Shown piece after piece: positions 40,298 to 52,252 of a stretch of DNA of 64,000 nucleotides. Below the pieces are notes generated by a model, which was not told where the DNA came from, ran no database searches, and saw nothing but the letters and a program-made list of their open reading frames with translations. This stretch comes from Ceratopteris richardii. Its lineage: Eukaryota > Streptophyta > Polypodiopsida > Polypodiales > Pteridaceae. The number at the start of each line of letters is the position of its first letter. Position 1 is the stretch's first letter. A program made the position numbers and the translations under genes. Where the stretch lies: contig CM035438.1 of NCBI GenBank assembly GCA_020310875.1, forward strand, positions 97,444,432 through 97,508,431. Reading direction: 5' to 3'.

Positions 40298-40870
40298 TGT
40301 AATAGGCCTTTCCATAGTGAAATAATTCATTTTGAACTTTCCAAGTTACATTGTGGAGATAATGCTTAGAATGAGCAATTAGTTCATTTGCATAGGGAAA
40401 AGTTTTGGGATTACATGTTCTACATTCTCTCTCTAGACTTTATCTGCATCATGTTTTCTGGTTAAAAATTGAATGTCAAGATGAAAGAATTAAGAGAAAT
40501 ATTGTATGAGAGAAAGGTAGAGTATCTATAAGAGAATAAAAGTATCTATGGGAAATTTTTGTGAATCATGGTTTAAGTACCTTGTTTAGGGCATTACATT
40601 TAGTTCACTATAAGAAAATGCCTTGATTTGATTCTCGCTCTAGAATTTCTAAACTTGCAAGGCTCAAAAGTGATACTGGGAGGTGGATTTGGACCTAGGT
40701 CATCTCTAACACTTTTGTGCAGATCAAAAGATAGAATAAAAGTATCTCTCACAAGCTTAAGCTGATTCCTCACTGTTTTTGAGTTATAGGTCTTGGAAAA
40801 GTGTCGTCTTTTTAGGTACTTAAACACAAAAAGAGGGCTTCTCTATTTCTATTCAAATTCATGATTTTAA
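40298..40870 (+). repeat. Gypsy-B 3' LTR, incomplete
   Basis: Starts tgtaataggcctttcc after the polypurine tract and matches 31586-32163. Similarity stops at about 40870, before the LTR end seen at 37262-37371. Confidence 0.72.
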
Positions 40871-41640
40871 GGCACACATTTGTCATGTACGATTAGAGAA
40901 TTCCTGCCCCAATTCTACTTCTTCCATTCTAGAATCAGGATCCTCTAGTTGCTCTTTAGATGGAGAAGTATGTTCAATTATTCATTTCCCTTTAGATTCC
41001 ATGTTTCACTTCCCTTCCCCCGTTTGCTAACTAGAGTATGTGAAAATGAATGGAAGTAAACCTTGAATATGCAAGAAGAAGAGAAATATATCACAAGAGC
41101 ACTTCCCTGATACAAAAAGAAGCTACGGAAGTGAAATCCAAGTGATCTCTCAAGTTTGAGGTCACTGATTTTGAATCCTTGCCAAGCCCAAACAATCACC
41201 AAAATCCAACAAGAAGAATGCCAAAACCATGTAGCAATAGCCTCAACTGGGCAAACTAGGTGAAACTAAAGCACTTTAAAGATTTGACAATCCTCACCAG
41301 TCCAAGAAATATAGCCCAACACCTGTACTTCAAAGATATAAAGCTATCCTAAGTGAAAAGAGTGAATTTGGACACCAAATGATGAAAAACTAGGCCCGAA
41401 AGTGGCTGCCTACTTCCTACTGAAGTGCTGCAGAGAGATTTTGGTTGACCAAATCTTGTCCAAATCCAACATTGATGGTCTTGAGCAAAGCTTAGGAGTA
41501 TAGTTCATAATGTGACAAAGATTTTTGAAATCGGATATTATATGAGCAAGTTATGGTGCAGAGAAGCCAGGTATGTCACGAGTAGACTGTGGGAAAGCAA
41601 ATCCTCATGGAGTAGTGACTTTGAAAGCCCATAACTATGG
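40871..41640. other. Unassigned 770 bp between Gypsy-B and the satellite
   Basis: No ORF with family features, no LTR tips and no repeats that I can see. It could be divergent LTR or leader sequence, but nothing in the window matches it. Confidence 0.4.
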
Positions 41641-43380
41641 TAACAATATAATTAGTAATAACTAATTACTAACAACTAACCAAGAAGTAGCTACTTAATA
41701 ATAACGAGCTCTTAACAAGCTAAATAGTAATAGATAATCACTAACAACTAAGAACCAACTACTTAGTAATAGGTAACTAGTAACAACCTAATTAGTAATA
41801 GCTAATTACAAACAACTAACCAAGAATCAGCTACTTAGTAATAGCTAATTAGTAGAAGCTAATTAGTAATAGATAATTACAAATAGCTAACCAAGAACTA
41901 GCTGCTTAGTAATATTTAATTACTAAGAAGCTAATTAGTAATAGATAATTACTAACGACTAACTAAAAACTAGCTACTTAGTAATAGCTAATTGGTAACA
42001 TGCTAATTAGTAATAGATTATTAGTAATAACTAACTACAAACAATTAATCAAGGACTAGCTACTTAAGAATAACTAATTGTTAACAAGCTAAACAATAGT
42101 AGCTAATTATTGAGAACTAACTAAGAACCAGCTACTTAGTAATAGGTAACTAGTAACAAGCTAATTAGTAATAGCTAATTACAAACAACTAACCAAGAAC
42201 CAGCTACTTTCTAATAGAAAATTAGTAACAAGCTAATTAGCAATAGCTAATTAGAAACATCTTATCAAGAACTAGCTACTTAGTAATAGTTAATTACTAT
42301 CAAGCTAATTAGTAATAGCTAATTACTGAGAACTAATTAAGAAGGAGCTACTTAGTAATAAGTTACTAGTAGCAAGCTAATTATTAATAGCTAATTACAA
42401 ACGACTATCCAAGATCCGGCTACTCAGTAATAGCTAATTAGTAACAAGCTACTTAGTACTATCCAATTAGTAACAAGTTAATTAGCAATAGCTAATTACA
42501 GACAGTTAACCAAGAACCAACTTCTTAGTAATAGCTAATTAATAACAAGCTAATTAGTAATAGCTAATTACAAAAAACTAACCAATAACCAACTAGTTAG
42601 TAATAGCTAATTACTAACAAGCTAATTAGTAGCAAGCTACTTAGTAATAGCTAATTAGTAGAAGCTAATTAGTAATAGCTAATTAATAAAAACTAACCCA
42701 GAACCAACTACGTAGTAATAATTAATTACTAACAAGCTAATTAGTAACAAGCTAATTAGTAGTAACTAATTACAAATAGCTAACCAAGAACCAACTACTT
42801 AGTAATAGCTAATTATTAACAAGATAATTAGTAATAGCTAATTAGTAACAAGCTAATGAGTAACAAGCTAGTTAGTAACAATCTAATTAGTAACAAGCTA
42901 ATCAGTAATAGCTAATTAGTAAGAAGCTAATGAGTAACAAGCTAGTTAGTAACAAGCTAATTAGTAATAGCTAATTACAAACAACTAACCAAGAACAAGC
43001 TACTTAGTAATAGCTAATTCCTAATAAGCTAATTAGTAATAGCTAATTAGTAACAAGCTAATGAGTAACAAGCTAATTAGTAACAAGCTAATTAATAACA
43101 AGCTAATTAGTAACAAGCTAATTACTAATAGCTAATTACAAACAGCTAAGCAAGAACTAGCTACTTAGTAATAGCTAATTAGTAACAAGCTAATTAGTAA
43201 TAGCTAATTAGTAACAAGATAATGAGTAACAAGCTAATTAGTAACAAGCTAATTAGTAACAAGATAATTAGTAATAGCTAATTACAAATAGCTAACAAAG
43301 AACTAGCTACTTAATAATATCTAATTACTAATAAGATAATTAGTAATAGCTAATTACAAAGAGCTAACCAAGACGCTACT
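41641..43380. repeat. AT-rich complex satellite built on gctaattagtaa(ta/caa) units
   Basis: About 1.74 kb of 14-15-bp units (gctaattagtaata, gctaattagtaacaa) mixed with a longer unit containing aactaaccaagaaccagctacttagtaata. Together they give an irregular higher-order period near 70 bp. The palindromes CTAATTAG and TTACTAA/TTAGTAA occur dozens of times. The array stops directly at the LTR tip at 43384. No coding potential. Confidence 0.95.
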
Positions 43381-43383
43381 TAG

Positions 43384-43893
43384 TGTTGGGAAGATGGATG
43401 AATACTTCATGAGGATGAGTAGGTACTACCAAATCCTGCTTTGTACCAGCCCTTTGATGCTTCAGAGTTGATAAGTGGACCTTCTTAGTTTCCCAATGAC
43501 ACTATAAAATGGCCTATGTACTTTGGAAATGATGTATGAAAAAGTTGAATCAAAACAGACAACTTTGAACTTCAAGCCTTCAAGAAAACCTTCTATTTTT
43601 TAACATAAACCTGTTGTAACTTTTGTTTAGTATGACCAGCACAGTAGGAATTGGAAAATTTCCTTTTAGGGGTATCTAATTAGCTTAGCAAGCTAACTAG
43701 TCCAAGCAAAATCACTTAAAAAGATTAACTATGTTCCCAAAAATTAATTTAGCAAGTACATCTTTACCCCTGATATTTTAGGATTGTTACAGACTTCGAC
43801 TAGTGATCACCTCGACGGACTTTTCTCTAAAATGGCTTCATAGAAATCCTTAAAATTCTTAGAGTATGTAGATAATGTTGAGCTGGTTCCAAC
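43384..43893 (-). repeat. Copia-A1 3' LTR, first half (left of Copia-B)
   Basis: tgttgggaagatgg at 43384; matches 55535-56044. Interrupted after ggttccaac. Confidence 0.88.
43889..43893. repeat. Target-site duplication of Copia-B, left copy
   Basis: CCAAC, repeated at 50694-50698. The uninterrupted LTR at 56040 reads ttccaacaacc. Confidence 0.88.
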
Positions 43894-45165
43894 TGTTGGA
43901 GCAAGTGTAACAAGCCTAAGTATTGGCTTGAGTCCCACAAAGTCATGAAAAAAAGCTTTAAAATGAAGACTATGTAAAGTTCACTTGTGAACTACCTCTT
44001 GTAACTTTTGAAGAGTTTACTTAATGTAAAAGTGAAAGAATCTTAAGTGATTGAGTCCACTTGATCAAAAATGGAAAGAGGAGCCACGAATTCGTGATTT
44101 GTGGTAGGTAGAGGATCAAATCAATCATTGATTGATTGGAGATTGATTGAGGGAAGTTAGCCTCCCAAACTCAACTATAAATAGATGGCAGTTTTAGTCG
44201 TGGTTAGAGAGACCTATGTGAAGACCTCCAAGAGCTGAGCTTTATGCCATATCAAGGTGTGATTACAAGGCACACATATGTGTCAGTAAGTCCATTGTAT
44301 TGTACAAGCAATATACTTTCATTTTCATGATCATTTGGGTTCATATTTCCATGTTCTTGTGAAGTGTACTACTCACTGCCATTACTCTCAGTTTTCTCAG
44401 TCAGATTGCAGAGATCTTTTCTCTGAGCTTGGTGCATCATTTTCCGTAATTTAACTTGCTAAAGTTAGCTCTATAAGTCTACTATATGCTCCCAAATTTA
44501 CATGCCATTTGGATGTTGCAATCTTCAGTTATGTTCATTTGAAGTCAACAGGGTCTGTTCATCTTCACTTCTCTGTCAGGTACCCGATTTTTTAACTCAC
44601 CTTGTCAGAGCCATTTCTCAGTGGTTACTTATTCAAATTCAGTGATTTAAAGCTTATTGGATTCAACTTATTGTCTAGTATAACCATACAAATTTTCATA
44701 ATCATTGAATTCCTATATTTTGAGTTATGTTCATTTTTCTGCTCATTGGTCTCAAACTATAGCAGCCCATGAAAATCGGGATGATGTCATCACTTGTTAA
44801 AACTCATTCTCAGTGTGTGGTTTATTATTATTGATGAGATTACTCTTGAAAGTTAGCTCTTTAAGCTACCTAGACTTACCCAAGAGTAATTAAGCTAATT
44901 GCTGCTGTGCTTAGAGAATTATGTAAAACACTGGACAGGTGTATGAACCAAGAATAGCAAGTTTTCACCTCTGAGCTAACTCCAACTTATCTATTTTGAT
45001 CTATCTTTTTGAGAGTGATCTTCCAAGGTATATAGGGTGTCTAATACATCCATTGGCAAGCTAAAAGGGCCCACCATATACTCCTGGAGTTCATTTGGCT
45101 GGTGTAGATCAAGGATTTTGCAACACCTCTTCATCTTCAAGCACATACCTATCCATCTCTTCACA
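43894..45165 (+). repeat. 5' LTR of Copia-B (1272 bp)
   Basis: tgttggagcaag ... catctcttcaca. TATA box TATAAATA at 44176-44183. One terminal base differs from the 3' LTR (TGTTGG versus TGATGG). Confidence 0.92.
44176..44183 (+). promoter_or_regulatory. TATA box in the Copia-B 5' LTR
   Basis: TATAAATA in ctcaactataaatagatgg. The same place in the 3' LTR (49714) reads TACAAATA. Confidence 0.65.
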
Positions 45166-45166
45166 G

Positions 45167-45178
45167 TGGTATTAGAGC
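45167..45178 (+). other. Primer binding site of Copia-B, one mismatch
   Basis: TGGTATTAGAGC, one C-to-T change from the tRNA-Met site. Confidence 0.87.
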
Positions 45179-45191
45179 AAGGTTGGACAAC

Positions 45192-48100
45192 ATGGGAGAT
45201 GGATTTCCTTCATCAATTGACAAATTGGACAGAGGTAACTACTCAGCTTGGTCATTAAGAATGGAAGCTTATCTCGAAGGTAGAAGTTTATATGGTTATG
45301 TGGCTGGAGATGAAGTTATGCCAAGTTTCAGGAACAAAAGTCAACCAACACAAGAAGAGCAAGAAAGATTGAGCACATGGTGCTCCAAGGATGCACTTGC
45401 AAGGTCTTATCTCCTCAACTCTATCTTAGATTTTTTGTTGCCTCACATTAGAAGTTGTAAGACATCTCAGGAAGTGTGGGATGCACTTGAAGCCTTCTGC
45501 TCTTCAAGTACCAAAGCTAGGAAGCATCAACTATGGCTAGATTTCACAACTCTCAAGAAGGCTCCCAAACAAAATGTGACTGATTTTGTCACAAAGCTCA
45601 AGGACATAGCAGATCAGTTGGGAAGCATTGGAGAGGTAATAGATGAAGAGAAAATTGTAAGGCAGGTCATCAATGGCTTGAAGGCAGATGACAAGTGGGA
45701 AGCATTCACCACAACTATGGATTTGTACATGGACATGCATGTACCTGATTTCAATACACTCATTGGACAACTACTTACTCAAGAGGCAAAGCTTATCAAA
45801 AATGGAGAAAGCTCTAAAGGTAATCAGTCTTCAGCTTTATACACTGATAAAAGCAAGTCCAAAGATAACAAAGGAAAGTCAAAGAAAGTGGATGATGAAG
45901 CAGGTACATATCAAGCTAACTATGCAGGTAGAGGAAGACATGGCAGAGGTAGAGGAAGAGGAGGTAGACAAGGCACGGGGAGATCCCAAGACTCCAACCC
46001 ATGTTCTATTTGTGGACTAACTCATCATACAACTGAAAATTGCTTTAGGAATTCCAAGAATCAAAGAGGTAGAGGATACAATAGAGGAAGTTATGGCTAC
46101 TCAAGAGGAAGGTTCAACAATTACCATGGCAATTACAACAACTACAATCATTCAAACTATCAAGGAGGCTACAAAGAAAGAAGAGACTACAATAACTACA
46201 CAGAAGACTCAAACAAGGAGGATTCATTATTGATCATGAACATGGCTATGCCACAAGGTAAATCTGATGAGCATGTTTTCTACATAGATTCAGGTTGTTC
46301 AAATCATGTGGCAAGAAATGTGGCACTCCTATCACATTTAGAAGATCCAAGGAATAAGCATGAGGTACAAACAGGAGATGATACAAAACATCCTGTGAAG
46401 AAAATAGGCAATGTCAAAGCACCTGATGGAAACATCAACCTACTCAGTAAGGTACTCTATGTCCCTACCATTACAAAGAATTTGATAAGTGTTGGGTAGA
46501 TAGTAGAGAAAGGGTTGCAAGTCAGGTTCACAAAAGCAGCAGCATTTGTTGAAGATCCAAGTCAAGGATTCCGAAAAATTGCAAAAGGTGAAAAGACAGG
46601 TAGATTGTTCACATTTAAATTATAGGACACTAGAAACATTGCTCTCTTTAATTATGGTAGTCAGACACTCACTGAATTGGAAGTATGGCACAAAAGGTTA
46701 GCACATATTGGTGAAAGGTCATTAAAGCAAATTTGCACGGACCAAAGTGTACTTGGACTCCCTAATTTGTCAAAACAACATATGATTTATAAGTGTAGTG
46801 CATGTCAATTTGGAAAGTCTCACAGGTTACCATTCATGAAGAAAGGTTATATGCATGGAGATCTCTTGGAGTTGGTTCATACAGATGTATGGGGACCTAG
46901 CAAGGAAGCTTCAATATCTGGATCAAGGTATTATGTCTCCTTTATTGATGATTGCAGTAGATGGACTATCCTATTCTTTATGAAACACAAAGATGAAGTT
47001 TTTTCATGTTTCAAAAGATATTTGGCTCTTGTGGAGAATCAAACAGGTAAATCACTAAAAAGGCTAAGGTCAGATGGAGGGGGAGAATACTTCTCCCATG
47101 AGTTTGATTCTTTTCTTCAAGAAAGAGGAATCAAAAGAGAGGTAACTACAAGGTACACTCCTGAGCAAAATGGAGTGGCAAAAAGAAGGAATAGGACAAT
47201 TGTTGAAGATGCAAGGTCTATGTTAAATGAAAAGCATTTACCTAATTACTTATGGGCTGAGGTTCTATCTACAGCCACTTACTTGATTAACAGGTTGCCT
47301 TCAAAATCCCTTGATGGGATGACTCCATATGAGGCTTGGAATGGAAGAAGACCAAGTTTAGATCATTGTAAAAATTTTGGATGTATTGCTTTTGCTCATG
47401 TTCCTTCACAGGTTAGAGGCAAAATGGATCCAAAGGCAGAAAGGTGTGTATTTATTGGATATGACAACAATCAAAAGAGCTACAGGTTATACAACCCTAC
47501 CAACAAAGGATTCTTGGTAAGCAGAGATGTAGTTTTTGATGAAAATAATTCATGGTATGAAGATTCATGCAGGAAGGTCAATTTACCATATGATCTTGAA
47601 GAAGATTTTCCAAAGCTTGGTAGAGAACAACAAAAGATTGAAGAGCAAGACACCTCAGAGGATGATGAAGAATCTCAGATGGAAAAGATCAAAGCATGGA
47701 AGTCTAAAGGTAAAGCCAAATTGCAGGAACTCGGACATGAGACAGAATCATCACATCATGGCGTAAGAAGATCTATGAGGGAAAATAAAAAACCAAAAAG
47801 GTATGGGTTTGACACCTCATTAGTAACTAAACATTCTATCTACATAGCACAGGACATAAACCAAGAGGAGCCATCAACCTTTGAAGAGGCCAAAGCAAAA
47901 ACAGAATGGAAGCATGCAATGAAGGAAGAGATTGAAGCACTTGAGGAAAACAACACTTGGGATTTGGTGCCCAAGACTTCATCCATGAAGGTAATAGGCT
48001 CAAGATGGGTCTATAAACTCAAGAAGAATTCTGATGGTTCCATTAACAGGTATAAGGCAAGGCTTGTAGCAAAAGGCTTTGCACAAACTCAGGGAATTGA

Positions 48101-49400
48101 TTATGAGGAGACTTTCTCTCATGTGGCAAAGATGCCTACTATTAGGGTTTTGCTTAGTATTGCCTCTTCCAAAAATTGGAAGATACTTCAACTAGATGTA
48201 AAGAATGCATTCTTGAATGGTTGGATAACAGAAGAGGTATATATGGCACAACCACCTGGTTTTGAGAATCAAGTTTATCCTGATTATGTGTGTAAACTTA
48301 ACAAAGCATTGTATGGTCTCAAGCAAGCTCCAAGAGCTTGGAATTTCAGGCTTGTTTCATTCTTGCAAGACAAAGGCTTTCAACCAAGCAAGGCAGATCC
48401 TTCACTCTTTATCAAAAAGAGTAATTCTGAGATCATCTACTTATGTGTATATGTAGATGATATTATATTGACAGGAAATGATGCAAATGGTATGAAGAAG
48501 ATCAAAGATAAGATGAGAGAAGAGTTCAAGATAAGTGATTTGGGTTCACTTACCTACTTCCTCGGTTTGGAAGTTGTCTACAAAGATCATGGTTTGTTTC
48601 TCACTCAAAGAAAGTACATTAAGGACATGTTGGCAAAATTCAAGATGCAAGATTGTAAGATTGTAGGTACTCCAATAGAAGTCAATCACAAATTGAGCTC
48701 ACATGAAGATGAACTCATAGAGGACATCACATCATATCAAAGTCTAGTGGGTAGTCTCAACTATGCCACATTGACAAGAGTAGATATATGTTACAGTGTG
48801 AGTGTGCTAAGTCAATTTATGCACACACCAAGGAAACCACATATGGATGCTGCCAAAAGGATTCTCAAGTATCTCAAAGGAACCATAAATGAAGGACTTT
48901 ATTATCCTTATGTATCTGATTTAGGTTTGAAGCTATTTTCTGATGCAGATTGGGCTAGGTCCAAGGAAGATAGAAGGAGCACTTCAGGTTATCTTACCTT
49001 TGCAGGTTCAAAGCTTATTTCATGGTCATCCAAGAAGCAACCCACAGTTGCTCTCTCTTCTACGGAAGGTGAATATAGAGGTCTTTCCATAGCTACTCAG
49101 GAAGCTATGTGGATGAAGACATTATTCAAAGATCTTGGATTGGAGTTTGGAACTCCAACTATTTATGGTGACAATATGAGTTCTATTCATTTGGCTGCTA
49201 ATCCTATTTTTCATGCAATGACTAAACATATTGAAGTTCATTATCACTATGTACGAGAGAAGGTTCTAAGCAAAGAGATTCAAATATCATATGAGTCCAC
49301 TCATCAACAATGTGCAGATATTCTAACCAAAGCATTGCATGGTACAAAGCTTTGCAAATTCAAGGCTATGATTGGTTTGCAGGTAATCTTGGAAGATTGA
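45192..49400 (+). pseudogene. gag-pol: Copia-B Gag-Pol polyprotein, two in-frame stops and a mutated integrase
   Basis: The ATG at 45192 (MGDGFPSSIDKLDRGNYSAW) was chosen because it matches other family starts. One frame of about 1400 codons. Gag includes LLPHIRSCKTSQEVWD, an R/G-rich stretch and knuckle CSICGLTHHTTENC. Protease FYIDSGCSNHVARN follows (about 46285). TAG at 46497-46499 (VGQ position) and TAG at 46623-46625 (GAG position) break it. Pre-integrase WHKRLAH...CSACQFGKSH comes next. The integrase has VHTDVWGP (D at 46884) and RSDGGGEYF (D at 47073), but the glutamate of NGVAERRNR is K (AAA at 47181-47183), which should abolish integration. RT has [19 protein letters not shown] and LGSLTYFLG; RNase H has SDADWARSKEDRRSTSGYL and KHIEVHYHYVRE. 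It ends at the TGA at 49398-49400. Confidence 0.92.
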
Positions 49401-49419
49401 AGACCTCAAGCATACTTGG

Positions 49420-49432
49420 CTTGAGGGGGAGC
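49420..49432 (+). other. Polypurine tract of Copia-B
   Basis: CTTGAGGGGGAGC immediately before the 3' LTR; primes plus-strand DNA synthesis. Confidence 0.85.
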
Positions 49433-50693
49433 TGATGGAGCAAGTCTATGACAAGCCTAAGTATTGGCTTGAGTCCCACAAAGTCATGAAAAAAAGCTTT
49501 AAAATGAAGACTATGTAAAGTTCACTTGTGAACTACCTCTTGTAACTTTTGAAGAGTTTACTTAATGTAAAAGTGAAAGAATCTTAAGTGGTTGAGTCCA
49601 CTTGATCAAGAATGGAAAGAGGAGCACGAATTCGTGATTTGTGGTAGGTAGAGAATCAAATCAATCATTGATTGATTGGAGAGTGATTGAGGGAAGTTAG
49701 CCTCCCAAACTCAACTACAAATAGATGGCAGTTTTAGTCGTGGTTAGAGAGACCTATGTGAAGACCTCCAAGAGCTGAGCTTTATGCCATATCAAGATGT
49801 GATTAAAAGGCAGTATCAGTAAGTCCATTCTATTGTACAAGCAATATACTTTCATTTTCATGATCATTTGGGTTCATATTTCCATGTTCTTGTGAAGTGT
49901 ACTACTCACTGCCATTACTCTCAGTTTTCTCAGTCAGATTGCAGAGATGTTTTCTCTGAGCTTGGTGCATCATTTTCAGTAATTTAACTTGGTAAAGTTA
50001 GCTCTATAAGTCTAATATACGCTCCCAAATTTTCATGTCATTTGGATGTTGCAATCTTCAGTTATGTTCATTTGAAGTTACCAGGGTCTCTTCATCTTCA
50101 CTTCTCTGTCAGGTACCCGATTTTTTAACTCACCTTGTCAGAGCCATTTCTCAATGGTTACTTACCCAAATTCAGTGATTTAAAGCTTGTTGGATTCCGC
50201 TTACTGTCTAGTATAACCATACAAATTTTCAAAATCATTGGATTCCTACATTTTGAGTTATGTGCATTTGTTTTGCTCACTAGTCTCAAACTGTAACAGC
50301 CCGTGAAAATCGGGATGATGTCATCACTTGTTAAAACTCATTCTCAGTGTGTGGTTTATTATTTTTTATTACTCTTCAAAGTTAGCTCTTTAAGTACCTA
50401 GACTTCCCCAAGAGGAATTAAGCTAATTGCTGTTGTGCTCAGAGAATTGTGTAAAACACTAGACAGGTGTATGAACCAAGAATAGCAAGTTTTCACCTCT
50501 GAGCTAACTCCAACTTATTTGTTTTGATCTATCTTTTTGAGAGTGATCTTCCAAGGTACATAGGGTGTCTAATACATCCATTGGCAAGCTAAAAGGGCCC
50601 ACCATATACTCTTGGAGTTCATTTGGCTGGTGTAGATCAAGGATTTTGCAACACCTCTTCATCTTCAAGCACATACCTATCCATCTCTTCACA
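49433..50693 (+). repeat. 3' LTR of Copia-B (1261 bp)
   Basis: tgatggagcaag ... catctcttcaca. Only small indels and scattered substitutions separate it from the 5' LTR, so the insertion is fairly recent compared with Copia-C and Gypsy-B. Confidence 0.92.
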
Positions 50694-50698
50694 CCAAC
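50694..50698. repeat. Target-site duplication of Copia-B, right copy
   Basis: CCAAC, matching 43889-43893. Confidence 0.88.
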
Positions 50699-51243
50699 AA
50701 GCTATAGGTGTTTGCATTTGGTGGAGAAATGAGTGAGATATGACCTCCACAATTTGACAGACTTTCAGGCACTATGATAGAGAACTCATAAATGAACAAT
50801 GCAGATATATGTATTAATGACCAATGTTGTACAATGCCATAGGCATGAAGATCATTGCCTAATGGTATAGAAGGGCATGGGCTAGAGTGTAGGCCTCACA
50901 CACACTCAGAAATGAACATGAGGAGCTCGGAAAGTGACTTTTTTCATCGCAACTTTTTGAGTTGATCTTTTATAGAGGTTGAGTCCAAAATTTGAATTTG
51001 AATTCAAACTTTGGCTCTCTATAATCATGCTCCTACATCCTAGGAGATATTGTCTCTAATTGATTGGTGTTTTACAACTAATAAAGTCCACGACTCACTT
51101 GGGTAGGTGGTTACAAACATTCCAAGTCAAATATGACTTTTACAAAGATAAATTGGTAATTAACCATTAGCCTTGATTCTTATGCATCTTCATATGTATA
51201 TGAACTACAAGCCAAATGTGTAGGCTTGTGAATTGCACCAACA
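50699..51243 (-). repeat. Copia-A1 3' LTR, second half
   Basis: Continues the interrupted LTR (aagctataggtg ...) to gaattgcaccaaca at 51243. Minus-strand TATAAAAG at 50974-50967. Confidence 0.88.
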
Positions 51244-51258
51244 GCTCCCCCTCAAGCC
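51244..51258 (-). other. Polypurine tract of Copia-A1
   Basis: Minus-strand GGCTTGAGGGGGAGC abuts the 3' LTR. Confidence 0.85.
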
Positions 51259-51283
51259 AAACATTTTGGCTTGGTCTTTATCT

Positions 51284-52252
51284 TCAGTCTTCATGTATAT
51301 CCTGCAATCCAATCATTGATTTGAACCTAAAAAGTTTGGTTCCATCCAAAGCTTTAGTTAACAAATCTGCACACTACATGTTGGTTGATACATATGTTAG
51401 TTGAATTTCCTTGCTTAATAGCTTCTCTCACACATAATGGTAATGGACCTCTATATGCTTGGTCTTGGCATGATAAATAGGATTAGCTGCAAGGTGAAGT
51501 GAGCTTGTATAATCTCCAAAGATCAATGGTGAGCTAGTATACAGACCCAATTCTGTATACAATAACTTGATCCATATGGCTTCTTGAGTGGCATTTGCCA
51601 ATCCTCTATACTTTGCCTCTGTAGAACATAAAGCTACAGTAGGTTGCTTCTTTGAAGACCATGATATTGGTTTATCACCTGCAAATGAAATGTATCCTAA
51701 AGTGCTCCTCCTATCATCCTTGCATCTTGCCCAATCTGCATCTGAATAAATCTTGATATCCAAGTCTGAAGTGTAAGGGAAATACAAACCATGATGTTGA
51801 GTACCCTTGAGGTATTTTAATATCCTTTTGGCAGCCTCCAAGTGTGGTGCCCTAGGCTTGTGCATAAACTGACTTAGCACACTAACTCCATAAGCAATAT
51901 CTATCCTTGTCAAGGTAGCATAATTCAAGCTACCTACTATGCTTTGGTAACCTATAATATCATCAATTTCATCACCTTCATGGGCACTTAGTTTTAGATT
52001 TACCTCCATTGGAATACTTGCAACTTTGGCATCTTGCAAATGAAACTTCTTCAACATATCCTGTATGTACTTTCTCTGAGTAATGTAGATTCCAGAGTTA
52101 CTACAAACTAAATCAAGTCCAAGAAAGTACTTTAGTAGACCAAGATCACTGATCTTGAACTCTTTCATCATCTGGTTCTTGATTTGTCTGATTCCATTGA
52201 CATCATTACATGTAAGTATGATATCATCAACATATACACATAGGTATATTAC
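51284..52252 (-). pseudogene. pol: Copia-A1 reverse transcriptase C-terminus and RNase H
   Basis: Past the TAG at 52253-52255 the frame gives VIYLCVYVDDIILT, with the catalytic YVDD intact. Then come FKISDLGLLKYFLGLDL, SIVGSLNYATLTRIDIAYGVSVLSQFMHK and RNase H SDADWARCKDDRRST...WSSKKQPTVALCSTEAKYRG (E to K in STEAEYRG). TGA at 51428-51430 (R position in HYHYVREKLL) and TAG near 51373 (Q of MQCADLL) break it. The natural end is TGA at 51284-51286. Confidence 0.85.

Larger units (their letters stand above)
37259..40870 (+). mobile_element. Gypsy-B copy 2: Ty3/gypsy internal region with flanking LTR parts
   Basis: Resumed LTR end (37262-37371), primer site, gag, RT, RNase H, integrase and C-terminal region, then the 3' LTR from 40298. 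All coding parts are broken. Together with copy 1 it forms LTR-internal-LTR-internal-LTR, with the middle LTR split by Copia-C. Confidence 0.75.
43894..50693 (+). mobile_element. Copia-B, complete 6.8-kb Ty1/copia element inserted in the A1 LTR
   Basis: LTRs 43894-45165 and 49433-50693, TSD CCAAC, primer site, one long gag-pol frame with two nonsense codons, polypurine tract. It is the most complete element in the window and is inserted opposite to its host. Its proteins are close to family A, but the LTRs are different. Confidence 0.93.
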
